Source: Methanomicrobiales archaeon
Lineage (GTDB): Archaea; Halobacteriota; Methanomicrobia; Methanomicrobiales; JACTUA01
Direction of reading: 5' to 3'
NCBI GenBank assembly: GCA_028678885.1
Contig: JAJRCP010000088.1
Location: 1-8,761 of the forward strand
Length of the DNA: 8,761 nt
The position numbers and the translations under genes are program-made. Shown in pieces: positions 1-5,941 of this stretch (the stretch's first letter is position 1; the number at the start of each line of letters is the position of its first letter). The notes under the pieces are model-generated. The model was given only the letters and a program-made list of their open reading frames with translations. It was not told where the DNA came from and did no database searches.

Positions 1-6
1 CGCCCT

Positions 7-23
7 CTCCTTTGGAGGATTTT
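7..23 (+). terminator. Possible weak terminator of a gene left of the window
   Basis: CTCC (7-10) can pair with GGAG (14-17) around a TTT loop, followed by TTTT at 20-23. The stem is only 4 bp, so the short U-tract matters more than the hairpin, as is usual in archaeal intrinsic termination. The upstream gene lies outside the window, so the role is inferred. Confidence 0.3.
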
Positions 24-35
24 CAATAAATAACG

Positions 36-65
36 TTTAATAAGGTTAGATCGCTTCGTAAATGC
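36..65 (+). promoter_or_regulatory. Candidate distal promoter (TATA element plus ATGC initiator)
   Basis: TTTAATAA at 36-43 resembles an archaeal TATA (box A) element. An ATGC box at 62-65 lies about 25 bases downstream of its centre, the spacing expected for a methanogen transcription start (box B). A transcript from here would carry a 5' leader of about 70 bases before the start codon at 136. A second TATA-like copy lies downstream, so which one is used cannot be settled from sequence. Confidence 0.45.
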
Positions 66-77
66 TTCCAAATCGTG

Positions 78-88
78 AAAAATACGCG
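78..88 (+). repeat. Copy 1 of 11-bp motif AAAAATACGCG upstream of the biotin operon
   Basis: An exact 11-base match to 4117-4127 in front of pycB. It ends 8 bases before the second TATA-like element (97-104). Position just upstream of a TATA box suits an activator site or an extended BRE-like element. A one-mismatch copy lies on the minus strand at 7780-7790 upstream of trpE. Function is inferred only from placement and repetition. Confidence 0.45.
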
Positions 89-96
89 GACAACAG

Positions 97-104
97 TTTA
101 ATAA
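97..104 (+). promoter_or_regulatory. Candidate proximal TATA element for the biotin operon
   Basis: TTTAATAA at 97-104, part of GTTTAATAA, which also occurs at 35-43, 61 bases upstream. Initiation about 26 bases beyond its centre would fall near 126. That would leave a leader of about 10 bases that still contains AGGAAG (127-132) before the ATG at 136. It is preceded by the 11-bp motif shared with the pycB promoter, which favours this TATA as the regulated one. Confidence 0.45.
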
Positions 105-135
105 CACATGAAAAAGACGGAGTTATAGGAAGATC

Positions 136-558
136 ATGCATACGTATACGCTCTCGGAGGATTCTACCGCTGATGATCTGCTTCCTGTCGCCATGTGCCT
201 CCATGAACTCTTGAACCGTCTGCCTACCACAGCTCGCTCTCGCAATAAACCGGGAATACGAATCGAAGAAGGGCGGATCATAGACCGGGAATATACGGGG
301 CCGATTCTCGAGGAAGTACTTCGCTCACAGACAGCGATGAGAGTTACGCCACACACCGGTCCCTACAAAGGAGTACCGGTCATTGTAGTTCCAGTAAAAG
401 ACGATACCGGGGAGGCATTCGGCGTCATCGGAGTAGTGGACATCACAGGGATCTTTGATCTCGCCACACTCATGGAACACCAGTCACTTATCCTGAAGCA
501 GGTCTGTGGAAAAGATCCCTGCCCGTTGCCTCAGGAGCTCATTAGCGGGAAAAGGTAG
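136..558 (+). CDS. DUF2111 family protein of unknown function
   Basis: A 140-residue soluble protein that I recognise as DUF2111, a family found mainly in methanogenic archaea and without an assigned biochemical role. Visible hallmarks are the N-terminal LSEDSTADDLLPVA segment (residues 6-19), a NKPGIRIEEGRI stretch near residue 37, YTGPILEEVL near residue 53, GPYKGVPVIVVPV near residue 74, and GVIGVVDI near residue 95. There is no signal peptide, membrane segment, or obvious metal or nucleotide motif, although C124 and C129 lie near the C-terminus. The mixed alpha/beta pattern with a glycine-rich hydrophobic strand could suit a small ligand-binding or PAS/GAF-like fold; that is speculation. 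AGGAAG at 127-132 precedes the ATG closely. The stop overlaps the ribosome binding site of birA 4 bases downstream, so co-translation with biotin genes is likely. Family call is confident; the function is unknown. Confidence 0.85.
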   Translation: MHTYTLSEDSTADDLLPVAMCLHELLNRLPTTARSRNKPGIRIEEGRIIDREYTGPILEEVLRSQTAMRVTPHTGPYKGVPVIVVPVKDDTGEAFGVIGVVDITGIFDLATLMEHQSLILKQVCGKDPCPLPQELISGKR

Positions 559-562
559 ACCT

Positions 563-1540
563 ATGGATGAGAAGTTCGCCATTCTTGAACAACTCCGGGA
601 GGCTCGGGAATCACTCTCCACCCGGCACCTGGCAGAGCGTACAGGACTGACTCCCGCACAGGTCGCTTCAGCGATTCGGTCCTTGCGTACTATGGGGTAT
701 CAGATTATGGCTCCGAAAAGGGGGGTGTATCGCCTGAATGCTCCCACATCAAAACTGATTCCCTATGAAGTCCAGCGGATACTCCGCACCGCCTTCATCG
801 GGCACGAGATGCGGTACTATGAGAAAATCTCATCCACCAGCGCTGTGGCAAAGGATCTAACCGTACAGCAAGATCCATCATCCCTTCATGGTGCCGTTAT
901 CGTGGCTGAGGAACAGACCGGCGGAACAGGCAGACTGGGAAGGGCATGGGTCTCACCCGGGGGAGGGATCTGGACAACTATCATACTCAAACCCCGCATC
1001 CCCATTGACCGGCTCTTCATGCTCACCATGGTAGGGTCTCTTGCCGTGGTCCGTGCAATCAAAAAGGTCGTGGATATCGGGGCGCTGATCAAATGGCCCA
1101 ATGATATCTATATCGGTGATAAAAAAGTAGGTGGAGTGATCACCGAGCTCTCAGCAGAAGGCCCCATCGTGCACTATGTCCTTGTGGGGATCGGTGTGGA
1201 TGTCAACGTGACCCTGCGAAATCTGCCCCCCGGTCTCCGGGAGAGTGCTACCTCGCTTTCCGCAGAGCTCGGCCATGAGGTAGACAGGGTAATTCTCCTT
1301 GCCACCTTCCTGCGAGAGTTCGAACTCCGGTACAATCAGGTGGAAAGCGGTGAGTACGATACTATCGTGCGGGAGTGGAAAAGTCATTCCTGGACGCTGG
1401 AGCACCGGGTACGAATACACCTTGGTACGCGAGTATTTGAAGGAGACGCCATTGATATCGATGATTACGGAGCCCTGATCGTCAGGAAGGATTCAGGTAC
1501 CGTCGAGCGAGTCATCGCGGGTGATTGTGAGCATATCTAG
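563..1540 (+). CDS. birA: Biotin--[acetyl-CoA-carboxylase] ligase / biotin operon repressor-like (BirA/BPL)
   Basis: Activates biotin to biotinyl-5'-AMP and transfers it to the acceptor lysine; the acceptor in this window is PycB. The 325-residue protein has an N-terminal winged helix-turn-helix (about residues 5-60, with LAERTGLTPAQVASAIRSL as core), a catalytic domain (about 80-275) and a C-terminal SH3-like domain (about 280-325). Visible motifs are GTGRLGRAW near residues 121-129 (the biotinyl-AMP loop, GRGRRGRKW in E. coli), KWPNDI at 177-182, DKKVGGV at 186-192 with the likely catalytic lysine K188, and GIGVDVNV. The first loop Arg of the E. coli motif is Thr here; the arginine equivalent to R118 is kept. 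The ATG at 563 is preferred over one at 506 because AAAGG lies 7 bases upstream and the family begins with this helix. The HTH suggests it may also regulate biotin genes, but no canonical BirA palindrome was seen nearby. Confidence 0.95.
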   Translation: MDEKFAILEQLREARESLSTRHLAERTGLTPAQVASAIRSLRTMGYQIMAPKRGVYRLNAPTSKLIPYEVQRILRTAFIGHEMRYYEKISSTSAVAKDLTVQQDPSSLHGAVIVAEEQTGGTGRLGRAWVSPGGGIWTTIILKPRIPIDRLFMLTMVGSLAVVRAIKKVVDIGALIKWPNDIYIGDKKVGGVITELSAEGPIVHYVLVGIGVDVNVTLRNLPPGLRESATSLSAELGHEVDRVILLATFLREFELRYNQVESGEYDTIVREWKSHSWTLEHRVRIHLGTRVFEGDAIDIDDYGALIVRKDSGTVERVIAGDCEHI

Positions 1541-1552
1541 GGACATATCCCT
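1539..1552 (+). other. Small hairpin between birA and bioY
   Basis: AGGGA (1539-1543) and TCCCT (1548-1552) form a perfect 5-bp stem with a CATA loop. The birA stop codon sits at its base. No T-run follows, so it is not a terminator. It could be an RNA processing point or chance, and it lies in the only sizeable gap (37 bases) inside the operon. Confidence 0.25.
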
Positions 1553-1577
1553 CAATTCCTGAAAGGTACGGGAGAGG

Positions 1578-2087
1578 ATGTACGGAGATTCCACGAGGAC
1601 TCAGCTCCTTGCCCGCACATCCGCTTTTGTTGCACTTATCACGCTGGGCAGCTGGATCTCCATTCCCTTCCTCCCGATCCCGTTCACTCTCCAGACAATG
1701 TTTGTCCTCCTGGCTGGAGCGATCATGCAGAGGAGAGCAGTGATTCCTGTTCTCTTCTATATTCTCCTTGGGATCTTCAATATCCCGGTTTTTCATAACG
1801 GTTTTTCTGGCATTGGCGTTCTGCTGGGGCCCACCGGGGGATATATCCTGGGATTTGTTCCGGCAGCGCTGTTGGTGGGGATTGCCTATGAGTATCGTTC
1901 CTCTGCCATCCGTATCATCAGTATCGTGGTGGCAACCCTTCTCATCCTTGTATTAGGCGCCGTCTGGCTCCTGTACTCCACCAGCATTTCCCTGCCTTCT
2001 GCTCTCCTGTTTGGAATCGCTATCTTCCTTCCTGGGGATATCCTAAAGGGGGCATGTGTGTATCTGACTGCACAGAGGGTCCGATGA
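1578..2087 (+). CDS. bioY: BioY, biotin-binding S component of an ECF transporter
   Basis: The membrane protein that binds biotin with high affinity and hands it to the ECF energy module. The 169-residue protein is strongly hydrophobic with about six membrane segments (first at about residues 14-30). Family hallmarks are IPFTLQT (residues 34-40), the glycine-rich loop from GIFNIPVF into LLGPTGGY (65-89), and the last-helix motif PGDILKG (152-158), whose Asp and Lys are conserved in BioY and belong to the biotin site region. Length is close to the family norm (about 180-200), slightly short. A GGGAGAGG run at 1570-1577 abuts the ATG. The gene follows birA by 37 bases, and its stop overlaps the start of the first ATPase gene as ATGA. 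The family and substrate call are supported both by motifs and by the birA and pycB neighbours. Confidence 0.95.
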   Translation: MYGDSTRTQLLARTSAFVALITLGSWISIPFLPIPFTLQTMFVLLAGAIMQRRAVIPVLFYILLGIFNIPVFHNGFSGIGVLLGPTGGYILGFVPAALLVGIAYEYRSSAIRIISIVVATLLILVLGAVWLLYSTSISLPSALLFGIAIFLPGDILKGACVYLTAQRVR

Positions 2088-2767
2088 TTGAGATAGTCGG
2101 AGTCCGCCATCGCACCCTGGATATCCCCTCACTTATTCTTCGGAAAGGAACAACTGCACTGATAGGTCCTAATGGAGCAGGAAAGAGCACGCTTCTCCAA
2201 CTATGTGCAGGTGTTGAAGAGCCAGAGAGGGGGTCTGTGCGTATCGATGGAATATCTCCGCGAAGGGTAAAGATTGGGTGGGTGGATGAGAATCCGGAAC
2301 GAACCCTTCTTTTCGAGATCGTTTATGATGAACTGGCGTCATCTCTCCGATTCCAGCATGTTCCCTGTCCAGAGGTTCGGACGAGGGTCACTGCGGATGC
2401 AGAACGTCTAAGGATTCGCCATCTTCTATTTTGCAGAACACATGAACTCTCTGCTGGAGAGAAAGTGCTCGTCGCTCTGGGAGCAGCAATGATCGGCAGG
2501 CCAGAAGCCTTAATCCTGGACGAGTGCGATTCTCATCTCGATCCAGCCACTGAAACACTGGTGAAGGAGAAAGTGAGGGAATCTACCCCCCAGTACCTTC
2601 TTCTCTCCACCCAGCAGATGGAGACCGCTGCAGAGGCCGACCAAGTGGTCTATCTGGAAGAAGGGCACCCGATTTATACCGGCACACCACGGGAGGTGTT
2701 CAAACATCTGAAGGAATCCTGCTTCTACCCTCTTTCCTGGAGAACAACAGATGAAAATACTCCTTGA
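2084..2767 (+). CDS. ecfA1: ECF transporter ATPase, first subunit (EcfA1/BioM-like) with degenerate Q- and H-loops
   Basis: One of two ATP-binding cassette subunits that should power the BioY transporter. The 227-residue protein has Walker A GPNGAGKST (28-36), signature LSAGE (122-126), Walker B LILDE with the catalytic Glu kept (E147), and a D-loop SHLD. Two switch residues differ from the family: the Q-loop reads VDENP where VFQNP is usual (Gln to Glu, E69), and the H-loop reads STQQME where THDME is usual (His to Gln, Q177). It also lacks the C-terminal extension of many EcfA proteins, which are nearer 270-290 residues. The ATG at 2084 is chosen over one at 2054 because it overlaps the bioY stop as ATGA, has GAGGG (2075-2079) upstream, and starts at the first beta strand. 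It overlaps the next gene by 17 bases. The partner ATPase has intact loops, so an asymmetric heterodimer is inferred. Confidence 0.9.
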   Translation: MIEIVGVRHRTLDIPSLILRKGTTALIGPNGAGKSTLLQLCAGVEEPERGSVRIDGISPRRVKIGWVDENPERTLLFEIVYDELASSLRFQHVPCPEVRTRVTADAERLRIRHLLFCRTHELSAGEKVLVALGAAMIGRPEALILDECDSHLDPATETLVKEKVRESTPQYLLLSTQQMETAAEADQVVYLEEGHPIYTGTPREVFKHLKESCFYPLSWRTTDENTP

Positions 2768-3428
2768 GGAAATCGAGGTTATCCGGGGTAGCTTTTCCCT
2801 CCGTGGTTCAGGCAATGTGTTTGAGGGAGTGCACCTGATATGGGGTCCGGTCGGGTGCGGCAAGACCACACTTGCCCTACTCCTTGCCGGGCTTCTTGTA
2901 CCCGGAAAGGGAAAGCTTCGAAAGGAGGGGATCAGCAAGATAGGGTTTCTAACGCAGTTCCCGGAATACCAGATCACCTCACGCACCATCGGAGAAGAGG
3001 TGGAGAGCTGGGGAGCGGATCCCGCCCGGGTGCTCAAGGATTCTGATCTTATTGGGAGAGAGGAAGAAGATCCTCTTCGGTTGAGCCGGGGTGAGTTGAA
3101 GCGCCTCCTCCTCATCACGCTCCTCATGAATAACCCCGACCTCCTTCTCCTTGACGAACCATTCGGAGGTCTCGACTGTAGGGAGAGACGGAGACTCATT
3201 CAGAAACTTACCGAACGCTCTTCTGCTATCACTATCCTTTTCTCCCATGATCACAGCATCATGCCGCGGATTGATTACCTATGGGAGATACAGCAGGGAA
3301 TGCTCCTTTACAGGGGAGGCATGCCAGAAGCAATTTCCCACTGGTCCTGTCCACCACCGTACCTCCGGAGCATCGGTCAAGAAAGCCTTTCTGTTCACTT
3401 CTCGTATAACGACGGAGAGGAAGGATAA
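2751..3428 (+). CDS. ecfA2: ECF transporter ATPase, second subunit (EcfA2-like)
   Basis: The second nucleotide-binding subunit, expected to pair with the preceding ATPase on the cytoplasmic side of EcfT. The 225-residue protein has Walker A GPVGCGKTT (32-40), an intact Q-loop Gln (Q69 in LTQFPEYQ), signature LSRGE (111-115), Walker B LLLLDEPFGGLD with catalytic E136, and an H-loop histidine (H166 in FSHDHS). The stretch between Q-loop and signature is short (about 40 residues), and the C-terminal extension of longer EcfA proteins is missing. The start is supported by GGAG at 2739-2742, 8 bases before the ATG. It begins inside the end of the first ATPase gene, and its TAA overlaps the next ATG as TAATG, so translation of the three genes is probably coupled. 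The neighbours argue for biotin rather than cobalt as substrate. Confidence 0.92.
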   Translation: MKILLEEIEVIRGSFSLRGSGNVFEGVHLIWGPVGCGKTTLALLLAGLLVPGKGKLRKEGISKIGFLTQFPEYQITSRTIGEEVESWGADPARVLKDSDLIGREEEDPLRLSRGELKRLLLITLLMNNPDLLLLDEPFGGLDCRERRRLIQKLTERSSAITILFSHDHSIMPRIDYLWEIQQGMLLYRGGMPEAISHWSCPPPYLRSIGQESLSVHFSYNDGEEG

Positions 3429-4066
3429 TGAAGGATGCACGTCTGCGGTTTCTCTCGGTAGTAGCCCTCTCGATTGCCTCTTTCATGAGTGTTGTTGCTG
3501 CGATGCTCACCGTTGGATGGTGGTTTATTCATGAAAAACAGAAAAGAGTTATCTTCCGGTCGATTCCTTTCTGGATATATCTCGGCATTATCGGCTTTTT
3601 CGGTCTGGTGATCCAAGTTGAGAGTGGCGGGGGACTATCCTATATCCTCCGGCTCGGAGCCATTGCCCTACTCGCCGCTTGGACCTATCGGGAGTTCCGA
3701 AGCGGGGAGTTCCTCGAAGTCGCCGTATGGATATTTGGGAAAAAGGTGGGTTTTGAACTGGGACTGGTGGCAGAGATGAGTATACAGGGTCTGCGAGTAT
3801 TGGAAGAAGATATCGAGCGGATCCGTATGGCCTTGATCCTCAAGGGAAGGAGGGGATGGGTGCGTACTCTTCCCACCACACTTTCCCTTCTCCTCATGGT
3901 GACACTCCGTCGCGCTGACGCACAGGCCTCTCTTCTCGCTCTCCGCGGATATCAGAAGGGTGGAGAACTCTGCCCGGAATTTTCCCGGCAATCCCGCGAG
4001 CTTCTCTCTGGAAGTGCGGCTCTGGCGATTTTTTTCCTCGCCCTTTTCCTGACCCTGCTGGTATAA
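3428..4066 (+). CDS. ecfT: ECF transporter T component (EcfT/BioN-like)
   Basis: Transmembrane scaffold that couples the ATPase pair to the BioY S component. The 212-residue protein has hydrophobic segments at about 8-32, 46-64, 70-86 and 192-212. A long cytoplasmic helical region between these carries the two short Arg motifs expected to sit in the ATPase grooves: LKGRRG around 138-143 and LALRGY around 170-175. The second fits the family's ARG-type coupling motif well, while the first (KGR rather than the usual ARG) is divergent. The protein is somewhat shorter than typical EcfT (about 250-270). The start overlaps the ATPase stop by one base and has a strong purine-rich site (GGAGAGGAAGG, 3414-3424). 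Overall similarity is weak, so the call rests partly on position after bioY and two ECF ATPases. Confidence 0.85.
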   Translation: MKDARLRFLSVVALSIASFMSVVAAMLTVGWWFIHEKQKRVIFRSIPFWIYLGIIGFFGLVIQVESGGGLSYILRLGAIALLAAWTYREFRSGEFLEVAVWIFGKKVGFELGLVAEMSIQGLRVLEEDIERIRMALILKGRRGWVRTLPTTLSLLLMVTLRRADAQASLLALRGYQKGGELCPEFSRQSRELLSGSAALAIFFLALFLTLLV

Positions 4067-4116
4067 AGATAATGGTAAGGGTAATTGAAAATTCCAGTGA
4101 TTCTCTTGTTTTACCC

Positions 4117-4127
4117 AAAAATACGCG
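4117..4127 (+). repeat. Copy 2 of 11-bp motif AAAAATACGCG upstream of pycB
   Basis: Identical to 78-88. It ends 5 bases before the TATA-like element at 4133-4140, so both copies lie just upstream of a TATA box, in the same orientation, before genes that handle or need biotin. A candidate transcription factor site; role inferred. Confidence 0.45.
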
Positions 4128-4132
4128 CTTGT

Positions 4133-4140
4133 TTTTTATA
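4133..4140 (+). promoter_or_regulatory. Candidate TATA element of the pycBA operon
   Basis: TTTTTATA at 4133-4140 within a T-rich stretch. Initiation about 26 bases from its centre would fall near 4163, giving a leader of about 40 bases that contains GAGGTG before the GTG start. It lies in the 135-base gap after ecfT, which shows that pycBA can be transcribed separately from the uptake genes. The direct repeats TTGTTTT (4106-4112 and 4129-4135) and GTTTTAC flank it. Confidence 0.5.
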
Positions 4141-4190
4141 CTTCTACACGAAAATTTACTGGGTTTTACGGCGTGATCCCACCCTACAAC

Positions 4191-4204
4191 GAGGTGTCCC
4201 GGTG
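4191..4204 (+). promoter_or_regulatory. Ribosome binding site and GTG that decide the pycB start
   Basis: GAGGTG at 4191-4196 followed by a 5-base spacer and GTG at 4202. This is the only well-placed Shine-Dalgarno sequence ahead of the conserved RITDTTLRD segment. The frame is open further upstream to a TTG at 4085, but that stretch encodes an AT-rich hydrophobic run over the promoter. Confidence 0.8.
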
Positions 4205-5941
4205 AGCGATGCTCCGGCTTCGCGAGTGCGCATTACGGATACCACTCTCCGAGATGCACACCAGTCCCTTATTGCCACCCGGATGAGGACGGAAGATATG
4301 ATCGCCCTCTGCCAGGTGATCGATCCAGTCGGATTTTTCTCGGCAGAAGCTTGGGGAGGAGCGACCTTTGACAGCGCTATCCGTTTCCTGAATGATGATC
4401 CCTGGGAGAGGCTGAATACCATCAAAGCCGAACTTCAACATACCCCCATTCAGATGCTTCTTCGGGGGCAGAATCTAGTGGGGTATCGGCATTATCCCGA
4501 TGATGTCGTGGAAAGGTTTGTCCATGCCGCGTTCAAGAATGGGGTGGATATCTTCCGGGTCTTCGATGCCTTGAACGATATAAGGAACATGAAAAAGGCG
4601 ATGCTGGAAGTAAAAAAATGTGGAGCACATCTCCAGGGGGCAATCTGTTATACCCTTTCCCCTGTGCATTCCAATCAGACGTTCCTGGAAATGGCACGAG
4701 ACCTCTACGCCCTGGAATGCGATTCCATCTGCATCAAAGATATGGCCGGGCTGATCATGCCAGAAGCTACAAGGGATCTCATCCTCTCCATCAAACAGGA
4801 GATGAATATCCTGGTGAATCTGCACAGCCACTGCACAAGTGGAGTCGCGCCGATGAGCTACCAGGCTGCGATTGAGGCAGGGGTGGATATTCTCGATACT
4901 GCTATGTCACCCTTCGCCCTAGGCACTTCTCAACCCCCAACCGAGAGCATCGTCGCTTCCCTGAAAGGTACTATGCGGGATACCGGGATCGATCTGGTGC
5001 TATTGAGGAAAGTCCGGAACCAGACGATGCGCATCCGGACCCGGTATGAAGGTATCGTGGACCCCATCTCCGAACGAGTGGATAGTGATGTTCTTCTCTA
5101 TCAGCTGCCCGGAGGCATGATCTCCAATCTTGTTTCGCAACTGAAAGAGCAGGATGCCCTGAACCGTCTAGACGACGTATTTGCAGAGATTCCGCGGGTT
5201 CGAGCAGACCTTGGATATCCTCCACTGGTGACCCCCACAAGTCAGATCGTAGGAACACAAGCAGTCTTTAACGTGCTCTCCAATGGGGAAAGGTACAGCC
5301 ATGTCACCAATGAAGTGCGGGATTATGTCCGTGGATTCTATGGAAGACCACCCGGCCCGGTTAACGAGACAATCCGGCAGAAGATCATTGGAGATGAACC
5401 GGTGATCACGGTTCGCCCTGCCGATCTCCTCGAACCTATTTATGAGAAAATGAAGGAAGCGGCGGAGAAAGCAGATCTGGTGAAGAAGGAGGAGGATATC
5501 CTTACCTATATCCTGTATCCGGCAATCGCTCCCTCGTTTTTACGGAAGGAACGCAAAGCCGAGGAGATTCCGGTCCGAGGAGCAGAGAGGAGGGGTTCTG
5601 CCACGGTTCCAAGTTCCATGGAGGTGGAAGTCGACGGGGAAAGGTTCAGCGTACGAATTATCTCTGTCGAAGGCAGTGCGGTCAGCATGATTCCGTCTAA
5701 AGTTGAAAAGCTACCAAGGGAGGATATTGAAGGCGGGATCAAGGCTAATATGCAGGGAATGGTCCTCGAAGTGAAAATAACTCGTGGCACCATGGTAAAG
5801 AAAGGGGACATTCTTCTCGTGATTGAAGCGATGAAGATGGAAAACCCGATCCACAGCCCGAAAGATGGAAAAGTGACAGATATCTTTGTGGAACAGGGAG
5901 ACCTCGTGCAAGCCGGCGATCTGCTTCTGGTAATCCAATGA
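4202..5941 (+). CDS. pycB: Pyruvate carboxylase subunit B (carboxyltransferase plus biotin carrier)
   Basis: Transfers carboxyl from carboxybiotin to pyruvate to give oxaloacetate, and carries the biotin itself. The 579-residue protein has an HMGL-like carboxyltransferase TIM barrel (about residues 8-285) with DTTLRDAHQS (13-22; D13, R17, D18), CIKDMAGL with the probably carbamylated metal ligand K179, and the metal-binding LHSHCTSG (H208, H210). A conserved linker domain follows (about 300-480), then a C-terminal biotinyl domain with EAMKMEN and acceptor K545, 34 residues from the end as is usual. The sequence also fits oxaloacetate decarboxylase alpha, which shares this architecture, but the adjacent biotin carboxylase subunit and the lack of membrane beta/gamma subunits favour pyruvate carboxylase. 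It has its own promoter and overlaps pycA as ATGA. Oxaloacetate supplies aspartate and the partial reductive TCA route to 2-oxoglutarate in methanogens. Confidence 0.95.
   Translation: MSDAPASRVRITDTTLRDAHQSLIATRMRTEDMIALCQVIDPVGFFSAEAWGGATFDSAIRFLNDDPWERLNTIKAELQHTPIQMLLRGQNLVGYRHYPDDVVERFVHAAFKNGVDIFRVFDALNDIRNMKKAMLEVKKCGAHLQGAICYTLSPVHSNQTFLEMARDLYALECDSICIKDMAGLIMPEATRDLILSIKQEMNILVNLHSHCTSGVAPMSYQAAIEAGVDILDTAMSPFALGTSQPPTESIVASLKGTMRDTGIDLVLLRKVRNQTMRIRTRYEGIVDPISERVDSDVLLYQLPGGMISNLVSQLKEQDALNRLDDVFAEIPRVRADLGYPPLVTPTSQIVGTQAVFNVLSNGERYSHVTNEVRDYVRGFYGRPPGPVNETIRQKIIGDEPVITVRPADLLEPIYEKMKEAAEKADLVKKEEDILTYILYPAIAPSFLRKERKAEEIPVRGAERRGSATVPSSMEVEVDGERFSVRIISVEGSAVSMIPSKVEKLPREDIEGGIKANMQGMVLEVKITRGTMVKKGDILLVIEAMKMENPIHSPKDGKVTDIFVEQGDLVQAGDLLLVIQ

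Noticed and set aside
1..135. Canonical BirA operator (TTGTAAACC-N14/15-GGTTTACAA) ahead of the biotin operon
   Set aside because: No matching pair of half-sites is present here or at 4067-4201. Only isolated TTGTTTT or GGTTA-like pieces occur.
506..562. Earlier ATG for birA at 506
   Set aside because: It would overlap the DUF2111 gene by 53 bases with no ribosome binding site; the ATG at 563 has one and starts at the HTH.
2054..2083. Earlier start for the first ECF ATPase at 2054
   Set aside because: Adds ten residues that do not fit the family. The ATGA overlap at 2084 is the typical coupled start.
2510..3199. 229-residue open frame on the minus strand across the two ATPase genes
   Set aside because: It lies antisense to two proteins with clear Walker motifs, and its composition (Arg/Ser/Pro-rich) is that of a shadow frame.
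2084..4066. Cobalt or nickel ECF transporter (CbiMNQO type)
   Set aside because: The S component is clearly BioY, and the flanking genes are biotin ligase and a biotin enzyme.
4085..4201. Upstream extension of pycB from a TTG at 4085
   Set aside because: The 39 extra residues are an AT-derived hydrophobic run covering the promoter, with no homology expected. The GTG at 4202 has GAGGTG at proper spacing.
4202..5941. Oxaloacetate decarboxylase alpha subunit as the product
   Set aside because: Same domains, but the next gene is a biotin carboxylase and no membrane decarboxylase subunits are present, so pyruvate carboxylase is the better reading.
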